Shown piece after piece: positions 53,075-60,613 of a stretch of DNA of 64,000 nucleotides (positions are counted from its first letter, which is position 1; every line of letters begins with the position of its first letter). The notes beneath the pieces are model-generated. The model had not been told where the DNA came from. It saw nothing but the letters and a program-made list of their open reading frames with translations, and made no database searches. The DNA lies in contig JBBPYK010000135.1 in NCBI GenBank assembly GCA_038199985.1, forward strand, positions 4,226 to 68,225. Direction: 5' to 3'. This DNA comes from Arthrobacter_J sp038199985 (GTDB lineage Bacteria; Actinomycetota; Actinomycetes; Actinomycetales; Micrococcaceae). The position numbers and the translations under genes are program-made.

Positions 53075-53644
53075 ATGACTATCGAGAGCGGCTTCGCCGA
53101 CGAATACCGCAGCCTGAACGCAACCCTTTCCTCCGTCCTGGTCCGCGTGGCTGAGGACGACTGGAACAATGATTCGCCGTGCACGGGGTGGAAAGCCGTC
53201 GACGTGTTGAGGCACCTCATCTCCACGCAGCGCACTTTTCTAGAAGAACGAGGAATTCCACTAAACGACGAGCTACGTGTGGTCAATAATCCTGTTGCGG
53301 CGTGGTCCCAGCACAGTGCTTGGGTCCAGGATCTGCTCCAGGATCCCAAGGTCAGCGACAAGGAGTATGAAGGCTACTTCGGGACGGCGAAGGTCGGGGA
53401 ATCGATGGTGCGGTTCTACGGGTTCGACATGGTGGTGCACCGGTGGGACATCGCCCGGGCTGCAGGATTAGACGATGACTTCTCCAGCGACGAGATGAAC
53501 ATGTTGGAGGGTGCCATTGCAGAGTTTGGTGAGAGCCTCTACTCCAAAGGCGTCTGCAAGCCTGCACTTGAGGTGCCCAATACCACGGATCGGCAGACGC
53601 TCATTCTTGCGAAGCTGGGACGCCACACGGACGTGACCCGCTAA
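53075..53644 (+). CDS. Mycothiol-dependent maleylpyruvate isomerase / DinB-like family protein
   Basis: The 189-residue protein has the N-terminal four-helix metal-binding fold of this family, with DWNNDSPCTGWKAVDVLRHLIST (about residues 27-49; the His is a likely metal ligand) and FYGFDMVVHRWDIARAAGLD (second conserved His-Asp region). Such proteins are common in mycothiol-producing actinobacteria and the TIGR03086 subgroup has no assigned reaction. A GTG at 53045 adds ten unconserved residues; I prefer the ATG with its leaderless-type promoter. Confidence 0.82.
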   Translation: MTIESGFADEYRSLNATLSSVLVRVAEDDWNNDSPCTGWKAVDVLRHLISTQRTFLEERGIPLNDELRVVNNPVAAWSQHSAWVQDLLQDPKVSDKEYEGYFGTAKVGESMVRFYGFDMVVHRWDIARAAGLDDDFSSDEMNMLEGAIAEFGESLYSKGVCKPALEVPNTTDRQTLILAKLGRHTDVTR

Positions 53645-53679
53645 AGCGTTCGTGCACTATGGACGGCGCTGCTCGACAG

Positions 53680-54831
53680 TCAGGCGTCGGAACCGGCCCG
53701 CATCTGTGCAATGAGATCGCGGACCACAGCGCGCAGATCGCCGTTGTTCTCCTTGGCGATGCGACGCTGGCGCTGATAGCCAGCCCCGTTCCGGACGATT
53801 GACTCGACGTCCGCCAGTTCCTGCGTGCAGTTCAGCTTCCGCGCTATGGGTTCCAGGCGGTTCAGCGTCTCCATGATGTGCTCGGTGACAAGCTGTTCCT
53901 TGCCAGCCGCATCAAGAATAATAATGGCCTCTAGACCGTAGCGGGCTGCGCGCCATTTGTTCTCTTGGACGTGCCAGGGCGGCATAGTGGGAATGGCCCC
54001 GCCGGCGTCGAGCGTTTGTGAGAAATCCTCTACCAGGCACTGAGTCAACGCAGCGACGGCGCCAATCTCCCGAAGCGTGGACAGTCCGTCGCAGATCCGC
54101 ATCTCGATGGTACCGAGATTGCCCACAGGCCGGACGTCCCAGCGGATTTCACCGACAGAGTCGATAACACCAGTGGTGAACATGTCCTGGACATATTCTT
54201 CGTAGCGAGCCCAGTTGGGGAACTGGAACGGCAGGCCGGCCGTGGGCAGTTGCTGGAACATGAGCGCGCGTTGAGAGGCGTAGCCCGTGTCCTCGCCGCC
54301 CCAGAACGGCGATGAGGCTGAAAGCGCCTGCAGGTGAGGGAAATAGTTCACCAGACCGTCAAGTACCGGCATGGCTTTGTCACGGTTGTCCAGACCGACG
54401 TGAACGTGGACCCCGTAGATGACCATCTGCTGGCCCCACCACTGGGTTCGATCGATGAGTTTTGAGTAACGTTCTTTGTCGGTGACCGGTTGGGAGCGCG
54501 GCGGGGCGAAGGGATGCGACCCAGCCGAGAACAGCTCGATGTCCATCTTGTCTGTGACGTCGCGCAGAGCCGAGATTGACCGGGCCAGATCAGCTTTGGC
54601 CTCGGAGACCGTGTGGCAAACGCCGGTCACGACTTCCACTGTGTTCAGTAGCAGTTCCTGTTTGATGTGCGGATGCTCATCGTCCTCCTGCAGGCCAGGA
54701 TGGTTTGCAGCGACTCCGCGGAGGACTTCATCAGCCACCGATTTGAGCTCGCCCGTTTGGGCGTCTGCCAGAGCAATCTCCCACTCAACTCCGAGTGTGG
54801 ACTGTTCTGACTGGGCGAACTCAATCTTCAT
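53680..54831 (-). CDS. Carboxylate-amine ligase, GCS2/YbdK family
   Basis: The 383-residue protein belongs to the glutamate-cysteine ligase type 2 group. LGVEWEIALADAQTGEL is near the N-terminus, HPHIKQELLLNTVEVVTGVC carries substrate-site residues, and VIYGVHVHVGLDNRDKAMPV and WDVRPVGNLGTIEMRICDG follow. YbdK-type enzymes have weak gamma-glutamylcysteine synthetase activity in vitro and their real role is unclear; an actinobacterium using mycothiol need not make glutathione. AGGAG lies 5 bases before the ATG. Confidence 0.88.
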   Translation of the reverse strand: MKIEFAQSEQSTLGVEWEIALADAQTGELKSVADEVLRGVAANHPGLQEDDEHPHIKQELLLNTVEVVTGVCHTVSEAKADLARSISALRDVTDKMDIELFSAGSHPFAPPRSQPVTDKERYSKLIDRTQWWGQQMVIYGVHVHVGLDNRDKAMPVLDGLVNYFPHLQALSASSPFWGGEDTGYASQRALMFQQLPTAGLPFQFPNWARYEEYVQDMFTTGVIDSVGEIRWDVRPVGNLGTIEMRICDGLSTLREIGAVAALTQCLVEDFSQTLDAGGAIPTMPPWHVQENKWRAARYGLEAIIILDAAGKEQLVTEHIMETLNRLEPIARKLNCTQELADVESIVRNGAGYQRQRRIAKENNGDLRAVVRDLIAQMRAGSDA

Positions 54832-54933
54832 ATGGTCTCCTGATCCGTGCGGTCAATGCCGGCTACAAATGGTGGCTCAAACCGCTTTATCGGGGAAGGA
54901 ACTCAGTTCAATGATAATGCAGGAGCGCGCCGG

Positions 54934-56166
54934 CTAGTCGGCGCTGGCAGGGAAGGAGACCGGTTCGACGACGATGGCGATCCTGTCTTCCCCAATCCGG
55001 GTCAGCACTAGCGTGGCAGAAGCGCCGCCTCGTTTGTTCCCGCCAGGTAGCAACTGCTTCCTGAGCTCTTCCGGTGTGACGGCGGTTCCGCGCTTTTTGA
55101 TGTCCAGAATGCCGATACCGTTCTCTCGAACCCAAGTACGGAGGCGCTTGACGTTGTAGGGCAGCACGTCCAAAACCTTGTAGGCTCTCGCGAACGGTGA
55201 GTCGATCAGGGTTGGCGCACAAATGTAGGCGATGTGCGGGTCCAACAGGTGCCCGCCCAGATTTCGCGCTGCGTCGGCCACGAGACCAGCCCTGATGACG
55301 GCGCCGTCTGGTTCGTACAAGTACCCTTCCGCGGTGCCGATGGTGACATCCTGATTCTCGGGGTCGTAATCCGATTCAGCAGTCATCTCTGCGGCACCGG
55401 CAGGGCCAATGATCAGGGCAGCACGCCGAACGTCCGGGCGAGCGAGAGCATTGAACCAGAGCGCGACTTCAGTGACGTCGCCGTTGACTGACACCCACTG
55501 CGCTTCGCAATGAGCTGGCACGGACTCGTGGGGGATGCCGGGACCGAGCTTCACACCGACAGCCAACCCGCGGTTCGCTAGCTCCTCAACAAAAGACAGA
55601 GGAGGGGAAAAGGATTCCGGATCAAAGATTCTGGTGGTGCCAGAGGTGGACGTTGTCCGGCGCGCCGGGTCCAGCCACACTCCGTCGTGCCCTGCAAGGT
55701 CGAACTCTTCGGCGGTGCCGTTCACTACCACCGCGTCCGGCCAGGGCATGAGGTTCATGGTGGCAATGGCGGCTGTGGTCTCATCTAGCTCGACGGCCGT
55801 GACGTGCCGATCCAGACTCGCGAATGCCATTGCATCGGCTCCGATGCCGCAGCCCAGATCCGCGATCTTGGTAATTCCAGCTGTCACATAGCGTTGCGCG
55901 TGCCGGGCAGCGACGGTGAAACGCGTGGCCTGTTCCAAACCCGCCTGCGAGAAGATCATCTGGTCAGAGAACGGCCCGAACTTGGTTCGTGCCTTCATTC
56001 TCAGCCGTGCCTGAGTGAGGGCCGCGGACACCAGTTCCGGCGAATGCCCCGCCTTGCGTAATTTGTCGCTAACCGCCAGGGAATCAGATTCGACGTAGGG
56101 CCCCATCGAATTGAGCAGCTCCCAGCCCTCGGGAGTCAGGAGTGGGACGATGTTTTCGGCAGCCAT
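54934..56166 (-). CDS. Class I SAM-dependent methyltransferase with C-terminal THUMP-like domain
   Basis: The 410-residue protein has an N-terminal helical part, then the SAM-binding motif IADLGCGIGADAMAFAS (about 102-118), HVTAVELDETTAAIA and DGVWLDPARRTT, which resembles an RNA/protein methyltransferase motif. The last 100 residues (LPYNVKRLRTWVRENGIGILDIKKRG, ATLVLTRIGEDRIAIV) match the THUMP-like domain seen in actinobacterial proteins. The substrate is not known; RNA is likely by analogy. TAAGCT on the minus strand (56173-56178) is 6 bases before the ATG, suggesting a leaderless mRNA. Confidence 0.85.
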   Translation of the reverse strand: MAAENIVPLLTPEGWELLNSMGPYVESDSLAVSDKLRKAGHSPELVSAALTQARLRMKARTKFGPFSDQMIFSQAGLEQATRFTVAARHAQRYVTAGITKIADLGCGIGADAMAFASLDRHVTAVELDETTAAIATMNLMPWPDAVVVNGTAEEFDLAGHDGVWLDPARRTTSTSGTTRIFDPESFSPPLSFVEELANRGLAVGVKLGPGIPHESVPAHCEAQWVSVNGDVTEVALWFNALARPDVRRAALIIGPAGAAEMTAESDYDPENQDVTIGTAEGYLYEPDGAVIRAGLVADAARNLGGHLLDPHIAYICAPTLIDSPFARAYKVLDVLPYNVKRLRTWVRENGIGILDIKKRGTAVTPEELRKQLLPGGNKRGGASATLVLTRIGEDRIAIVVEPVSFPASAD

Positions 56167-56238
56167 GAAACCAGCTTATGGGGACCCGTCCCCACTGCCC
56201 TAACCCTCGTCATCCTGGAAGCGACGATGCCCAAGCGG

Positions 56239-58212
56239 TCAGGCGTCCACGATCTCGTCCGGTTTCGCATTCTGCTTTGCCACTGTGGCAATGCGGCCGC
56301 CCTTGAGGACCATGTTTGCCTGCCGTGGTGAGAGTCGGTGACGCAGAGTAAATTGACGGTCGCCGTCGAGAGTGGCTGTCACCTCATGGTTGTTCTGCAG
56401 CTGCTCATGGATACCCTCGAAGGTGAGGATGCTTCCTTCCGAGATGGCGTCGTAGTCTGCTGGATCGGTGAATTCCAGGGCGAGAACACCGAAGTTCGCC
56501 AGGTTCTGCCAGTGAATCCGGGCGAAGGATTTTGCGACGACGATACGCAGACCAAGGTAGCGCGGAGCGATGACCGCGTGTTCGCGGGAACTGCCCTGAC
56601 CGTAGTTCTCTCCAGCAACGAGCATGTGACCGCCTTCGGCCTCTTGGGCGCGCGTGGCGTAAGTTTTGTCCACCTGGGTGAAGAGGAACTCGGAGATTCT
56701 GGGGATGTTGCTGCGGTAGGGCAGTACGCGGGCTCCGGCAGGCAATATCTCATCAGTCGAGATATTGTCGCCCATTTTGAGGAGCACGGGCAGTTCGATT
56801 GCATCCGGGAGTGGATCAAACTCTGGCAGCGAAGCAATGTTGGAGCCTTTGACCAGCTCCACCTGCGACGCCTCTTCAGGGGGCAGCGGATCAAGCAACA
56901 TCGCTGTGTTGATGCTGGGTTCAGCAGGCAGTACCGGTCGCGGGTAGTCCATGTCCAGGTCGCGCGGGTCGGTGATCTTTCCCGTCAGTGCTGCCGCCGC
57001 AGCAGTTTCCGGAGAGCACAGCCAGACGGCGTCCTCATCCGTACCAGACCGGCCGGGAAAGTTTCGTGGCACAGTACGCAGGCTGTTGCGTCCGGTGGCT
57101 GGCGCCTGGCCCATCCCGATACATCCCATGCAGCCGGACTGATGGATTCTGGCGCCTGCAGAAATGAGGTCGAACAGCCAGCCGCCCTTCGAAAGGTCCT
57201 CAAGAATTTCCCGCGACGTCGGGTTGACGTCCACGGACACTGACTTGTGACCTTGCCGGCCCTTCAGGATCTCGGCGACGACGGCGAAATCTCGCAGGCC
57301 CGGGTTGGCAGAGGACCCGATGACAACCTGATAGACCTCCTCGCCAGCAACTTCCCGGACGGGAACAACGTTGCCGGGAGAGGACGGTTTAGCAATGAGT
57401 GGTTCCAGAGTGGAGAGGTCAATCGTCTCTTCGACGTCGTAGGTGGCGCCGTCGTCGGCCAGAATTTCCGTGAAATCTTCTGCGCGTCCCGCTCCCGTAA
57501 GGAATCTGAGTACTTCCTCATCGCTGGGGAACACGCTGGTGGTCGCGCCCAGTTCGGCGCCCATGTTCGCGATGACGTGCCGATCCATCGCCGTCAGTCC
57601 AGCCAACCCGGAACCGTGATACTCGATGATCCGTCCGACGCCGCCCTTGACGTCGTGACGCCTCAGCATTTCTAGAATGATGTCCTTGGCAGAAACCCAA
57701 TCTGGTAGTTCGCCGGTCAGTTCCACACCCCAGATCTCGGGCATCGCAACGTAGAGCGGCTCACCGGCCATTGCCATGGCAACTTCCAGCCCTCCGACAC
57801 CTATGGCGATCATGCCGATAGCGCCGGCTGCGCACGTGTGCGAGTCGGAACCCACCATCGTGGCGCCCGGACGCCCGAAACGGGCCTGATGAACAGGGTG
57901 CGAGACGCCGTTACCTGGCTTCGAGAACCACAGCCCGTACCGTTGCGCGGCGGACTGCAGGAATAGGTGGTCCTCCGGGTTTTTCTCATCGGTCTGCAGC
58001 AGGTTGTGGTCAACATATTGGGCGGAGAGTTCGGTCTGGATGCGATCTAGCCCCATGGCTTCGAGCTCGAGCATCACCATGGTGCCCGTGGCATCCTGCG
58101 TCAGTGTCTGATCGATTCTTAGCCCGATTTCTGTTCCAGGCGTCATCTCCCCGTCAACCAGATGCGCGCTGATGATCTTCTGGGCCACATTCTTCGGCGT
58201 CGACTGTCCCAT
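56239..58212 (-). CDS. Aconitate hydratase, Aquifex-type (short form)
   Basis: The product from ATG 58212 (MGQSTPKNVAQKIISAHL) is about 657 residues, shorter than the usual ~900-residue bacterial AcnA. It has the 4Fe-4S cysteine region HQSGCMGCIGMGQAP, QYVDHNLLQ, MVGSDSHTCAAGAIG, and the swivel-domain GENYGQGSSREHAV. This fits the Aquifex-type aconitase group. GGAGG lies 5 bases before this ATG; GTG 58239 is an unlikely alternative. The reaction is probably citrate to isocitrate, but a related hydro-lyase substrate cannot be excluded. It is divergent from groES. Confidence 0.88.
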   Translation of the reverse strand: MGQSTPKNVAQKIISAHLVDGEMTPGTEIGLRIDQTLTQDATGTMVMLELEAMGLDRIQTELSAQYVDHNLLQTDEKNPEDHLFLQSAAQRYGLWFSKPGNGVSHPVHQARFGRPGATMVGSDSHTCAAGAIGMIAIGVGGLEVAMAMAGEPLYVAMPEIWGVELTGELPDWVSAKDIILEMLRRHDVKGGVGRIIEYHGSGLAGLTAMDRHVIANMGAELGATTSVFPSDEEVLRFLTGAGRAEDFTEILADDGATYDVEETIDLSTLEPLIAKPSSPGNVVPVREVAGEEVYQVVIGSSANPGLRDFAVVAEILKGRQGHKSVSVDVNPTSREILEDLSKGGWLFDLISAGARIHQSGCMGCIGMGQAPATGRNSLRTVPRNFPGRSGTDEDAVWLCSPETAAAAALTGKITDPRDLDMDYPRPVLPAEPSINTAMLLDPLPPEEASQVELVKGSNIASLPEFDPLPDAIELPVLLKMGDNISTDEILPAGARVLPYRSNIPRISEFLFTQVDKTYATRAQEAEGGHMLVAGENYGQGSSREHAVIAPRYLGLRIVVAKSFARIHWQNLANFGVLALEFTDPADYDAISEGSILTFEGIHEQLQNNHEVTATLDGDRQFTLRHRLSPRQANMVLKGGRIATVAKQNAKPDEIVDA

Positions 58213-58305
58213 GCCTACCTCCCCGTTGACGGCTATCACTATGCCCCCATGCTAGGTCGCTACCACCGACGGTGGCCAGAGGGTGGCGCCAAGACCGCCA
58301 CGCTT

Positions 58306-58332
58306 TTGGCACTCGCCTTGACCGAGTGCTAA
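58306..58332 (+). promoter_or_regulatory. CIRCE operator 1 (HrcA binding site) of groESL
   Basis: TTGGCACTC-N9-GAGTGCTAA matches the 27-base CIRCE consensus TTAGCACTC-N9-GAGTGCTAA with a single change (A to G at position 3). It overlaps the -35 box of the groES promoter, so HrcA bound here should block transcription. Confidence 0.88.
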
Positions 58333-58346
58333 CCGAGGCATAAAGT
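58318..58346 (+). promoter_or_regulatory. Housekeeping promoter of groES-groEL
   Basis: TTGACC (58318-58323) and TAAAGT (58341-58346) are separated by an ideal 17 bases. The transcription start should fall near 58353, about 120 bases upstream of the groES start codon. Confidence 0.82.
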
Positions 58347-58351
58347 CTGTA

Positions 58352-58377
58352 TTAGCACTCTCGACCTGAGGTGCTAA
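58352..58377 (+). promoter_or_regulatory. CIRCE operator 2 (degenerate) of groESL
   Basis: TTAGCAC and GTGCTAA arms are perfect, but the whole element is 26 bases rather than 27 and one arm position next to the spacer is changed. It lies at the predicted transcription start. Two CIRCE elements before groES are known in actinobacteria. Confidence 0.75.
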
Positions 58378-58471
58378 TTGTCTGGGTAGCGTAATCCGGC
58401 ACCGCGACGACGGTTTGCGCGCTCCATCCCGGACCCTGAAACCATTGGTAACTCATGCAAAGGAGAGCCGA

Positions 58472-58768
58472 GTGTCGGTCTCTATTAAGCCTCTTGAGGA
58501 TCGCGTTGTTGTCCGTCCGCTCGAAGCAGAGCAGACCACAGCGTCTGGTCTCGTCATCCCGGACACTGCCAAGGAAAAGCCCCAGGAGGGCGAAGTCGTT
58601 GCAGTAGGCCCAGGCCGCGTTGACGACAACGGCAACCGTGTCCCCATCGATGTTGCCGTCGGCGACGTCGTTATCTACTCGAAGTATGGCGGAACCGAGA
58701 TCAAGTCCGGCGGCGAGGAATTCCTCGTGTTGTCCGCCCGCGACGTCCTGGCGATCGTCGAAAAGTAG
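58472..58768 (+). CDS. groES: Co-chaperonin GroES
   Basis: GroES caps the GroEL ring during protein folding. The 98-residue product from GTG 58472 (VSVSIKPLEDRVVVRPLEAE) has the mobile loop around EAEQTTASGLVIPDTAKEKP, split here as TTASGLVIPDTA, and the terminal ILSARDVLAIVEK-like LSARDVLAIVEK. AAAGGAG lies 7 bases upstream. The frame is open to 58415, but that part is not conserved. It is followed by groEL after 93 bases. Confidence 0.96.
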   Translation: MSVSIKPLEDRVVVRPLEAEQTTASGLVIPDTAKEKPQEGEVVAVGPGRVDDNGNRVPIDVAVGDVVIYSKYGGTEIKSGGEEFLVLSARDVLAIVEK

Positions 58769-58780
58769 AACTTCTTCTGG

Positions 58781-58837
58781 TGCCCTGTACCGCGAACGCA
58801 TCCGGCGATTCCGTCGGCCACGTAGCGGTGCAGGGCA
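58781..58837 (+). promoter_or_regulatory. Intercistronic hairpin between groES and groEL
   Basis: TGCCCTGTACCGC (58781-58793) pairs with GCGGTGCAGGGCA (58825-58837) over 13 bp with one wobble pair and a 31-base internal segment. It ends 24 bases before the groEL ATG and is followed by TCTTTC. It could be a processing or stability element, or a partial terminator. Confidence 0.55.
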
Positions 58838-58861
58838 TCTTTCGCTGAAAGGACTTTCATC

Positions 58862-60469
58862 ATGGCAAAGCAATTGGAGTTCAACGACGCCGCCCGCAAG
58901 GCTTTGGAAGCCGGCGTGGACAAGCTGGCCAACACCGTCAAGGTGACCCTCGGCCCGCGCGGACGCAACGTTGTCTTGGACAAAAAGTGGGGCGCACCCA
59001 CCATCACGAACGACGGCGTCACCATCGCCCGCGAGGTCGAGCTCGATGACCCGTACGAAAACCTTGGCGCACAGCTGGCCAAAGAAGTCGCCACCAAGAC
59101 CAACGACGTCGCTGGTGACGGAACTACCACAGCCACTGTGCTTGCACAGGCTCTGGTCAAGGAAGGCCTGCGGAACGTAGCAGCAGGCGCGGCGCCCAGC
59201 GCGCTGAAGCGTGGCATCGAAGTATCGGTCGACGCCGTGGCGAAACGCCTCTTGGAAAATGCTCGCGAGGTTCAGGGCGAACAGACTGCCAACGTTGCGG
59301 CGATCTCCGCCCAGAGCACTGAGGTCGGCGAGCTATTGGCCGAGGCTTTCGAAAAGGTCGGCAAGGATGGTGTCATCACCATCGAGGAGTCCTCGACCAC
59401 GCAGACCGAGCTGGTTCTCACCGAGGGCATGCAGTTCGACAAGGGCTACCTCTCGCCGTACTTCGTGACGGACGCCGAGCGTCAGGAAGCTGTCCTCGAA
59501 GACGCGATGATCTTGGTCAACTCAGGCAAAATCTCCACGGTCCAGGAATTCCTGCCGCTGCTGGAGAAGGTGTTGCAGGCGGGCAAACCCCTGTTCATCA
59601 TTTCTGAGGACGTTGAGGGTGAAGCTCTCTCCACACTCGTCGTGAACAAGATTCGTGGAACGCTGAACGCGGTCGCCGTGAAGGCTCCGGGCTTTGGTGA
59701 TCGGCGCAAGGCCATGCTGCAGGACATCGCAGTGCTGACCGGCGCGCAGGTCGTGTCCGCGGACCTTGGTCTCAAGCTGGACCAGGTCGGCATGGAGGTT
59801 CTGGGCTCTGCCCGCCGGATCACCATCACCAAGGACAGCACCACCATTGTCGACGGTGCAGGATCCGAGCAAGAAGTCGCAGACCGTGTGTCCCAGTTGC
59901 GCTCGGAAGTTGAGCGCACGGATTCAGATTGGGACCGCGAGAAGCTGCAGGAACGCTTGGCCAAACTGGCTGGCGGAGTCGGAGTCATCAAGGTCGGCGC
60001 TGCCACCGAGGTGGAGCTCAAGGAAAAGAAGCACCGCATCGAAGACGCCGTTTCATCCACGCGCGCAGCGCTTGATGAGGGCATTGTCGCTGGTGGCGGT
60101 TCAGCACTCATCCACGCGGCGAAGGCCCTGGAAGAAGACGAGAACGTCTTGGCGCTCGAGGGCGATGCAGCAACCGCCGTCGGGCTGGTTCGCCGTGCAC
60201 TGGCGCAGCCCCTGCGCTGGATCGCGGAGAACGCTGGCCACGAAGGTTATGTTGTGGTGAGCAAGGTCGGCGAACTCGAAATCGGACATGGCTTCAACGC
60301 TGTCACCGGCGAATACGAAGACCTCGTCGCAGCTGGCATCATCGACCCGGTAAAGGTCACCCGTTCCGCACTGCGTAACGCTGCCTCCATTGCCGCGCTC
60401 GTTCTGACAACCGAAACACTGGTTGTTGAGAAGCCGGAAGAGGACGACGACCACGGTCACCAGCTCTAA
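58862..60469 (+). CDS. groEL: Chaperonin GroEL (GroEL1-type, in groES operon)
   Basis: The 535-residue 60-kDa chaperonin has the ATP-binding VTLGPRGRNVVLDKKWGAPTIT segment, seen as TLGPRGRNVVLDK, and TNDVAGDGTTTATVLAQALV with the catalytic Asp. The C-terminus reads EKPEEDDDHGHQL and lacks the Gly-Gly-Met repeats of canonical GroEL. Actinobacteria commonly carry such a GroEL1 next to groES plus a separate GroEL2 elsewhere, and GroEL1 has specialised roles in mycobacteria. Expression is expected to be heat-induced through HrcA/CIRCE. Confidence 0.95.
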   Translation: MAKQLEFNDAARKALEAGVDKLANTVKVTLGPRGRNVVLDKKWGAPTITNDGVTIAREVELDDPYENLGAQLAKEVATKTNDVAGDGTTTATVLAQALVKEGLRNVAAGAAPSALKRGIEVSVDAVAKRLLENAREVQGEQTANVAAISAQSTEVGELLAEAFEKVGKDGVITIEESSTTQTELVLTEGMQFDKGYLSPYFVTDAERQEAVLEDAMILVNSGKISTVQEFLPLLEKVLQAGKPLFIISEDVEGEALSTLVVNKIRGTLNAVAVKAPGFGDRRKAMLQDIAVLTGAQVVSADLGLKLDQVGMEVLGSARRITITKDSTTIVDGAGSEQEVADRVSQLRSEVERTDSDWDREKLQERLAKLAGGVGVIKVGAATEVELKEKKHRIEDAVSSTRAALDEGIVAGGGSALIHAAKALEEDENVLALEGDAATAVGLVRRALAQPLRWIAENAGHEGYVVVSKVGELEIGHGFNAVTGEYEDLVAAGIIDPVKVTRSALRNAASIAALVLTTETLVVEKPEEDDDHGHQL

Positions 60470-60485
60470 CGACCAAAGTCACAAC

Positions 60486-60524
60486 GCATAAGGCACCTCC
60501 GCATCGGGCGGGGGTGCCTTATGC
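60486..60524 (+). terminator. Hairpin terminator after groEL
   Basis: GCATAAGGCACCTCCGC (60486-60502) pairs with GCGGGGGTGCCTTATGC (60508-60524) over 17 bp with one wobble pair and a 5-base loop. No T-run follows, which is usual for high-GC Gram-positive terminators. Confidence 0.78.
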
Positions 60525-60613
60525 GTATAACGGTTGAATTTCACAGTCAGCTATGAATCAAATCCGTCCGGTAAGATGGCCCGGTACGTTTTCTCCCCGG
60601 AAGGTTCACATAG

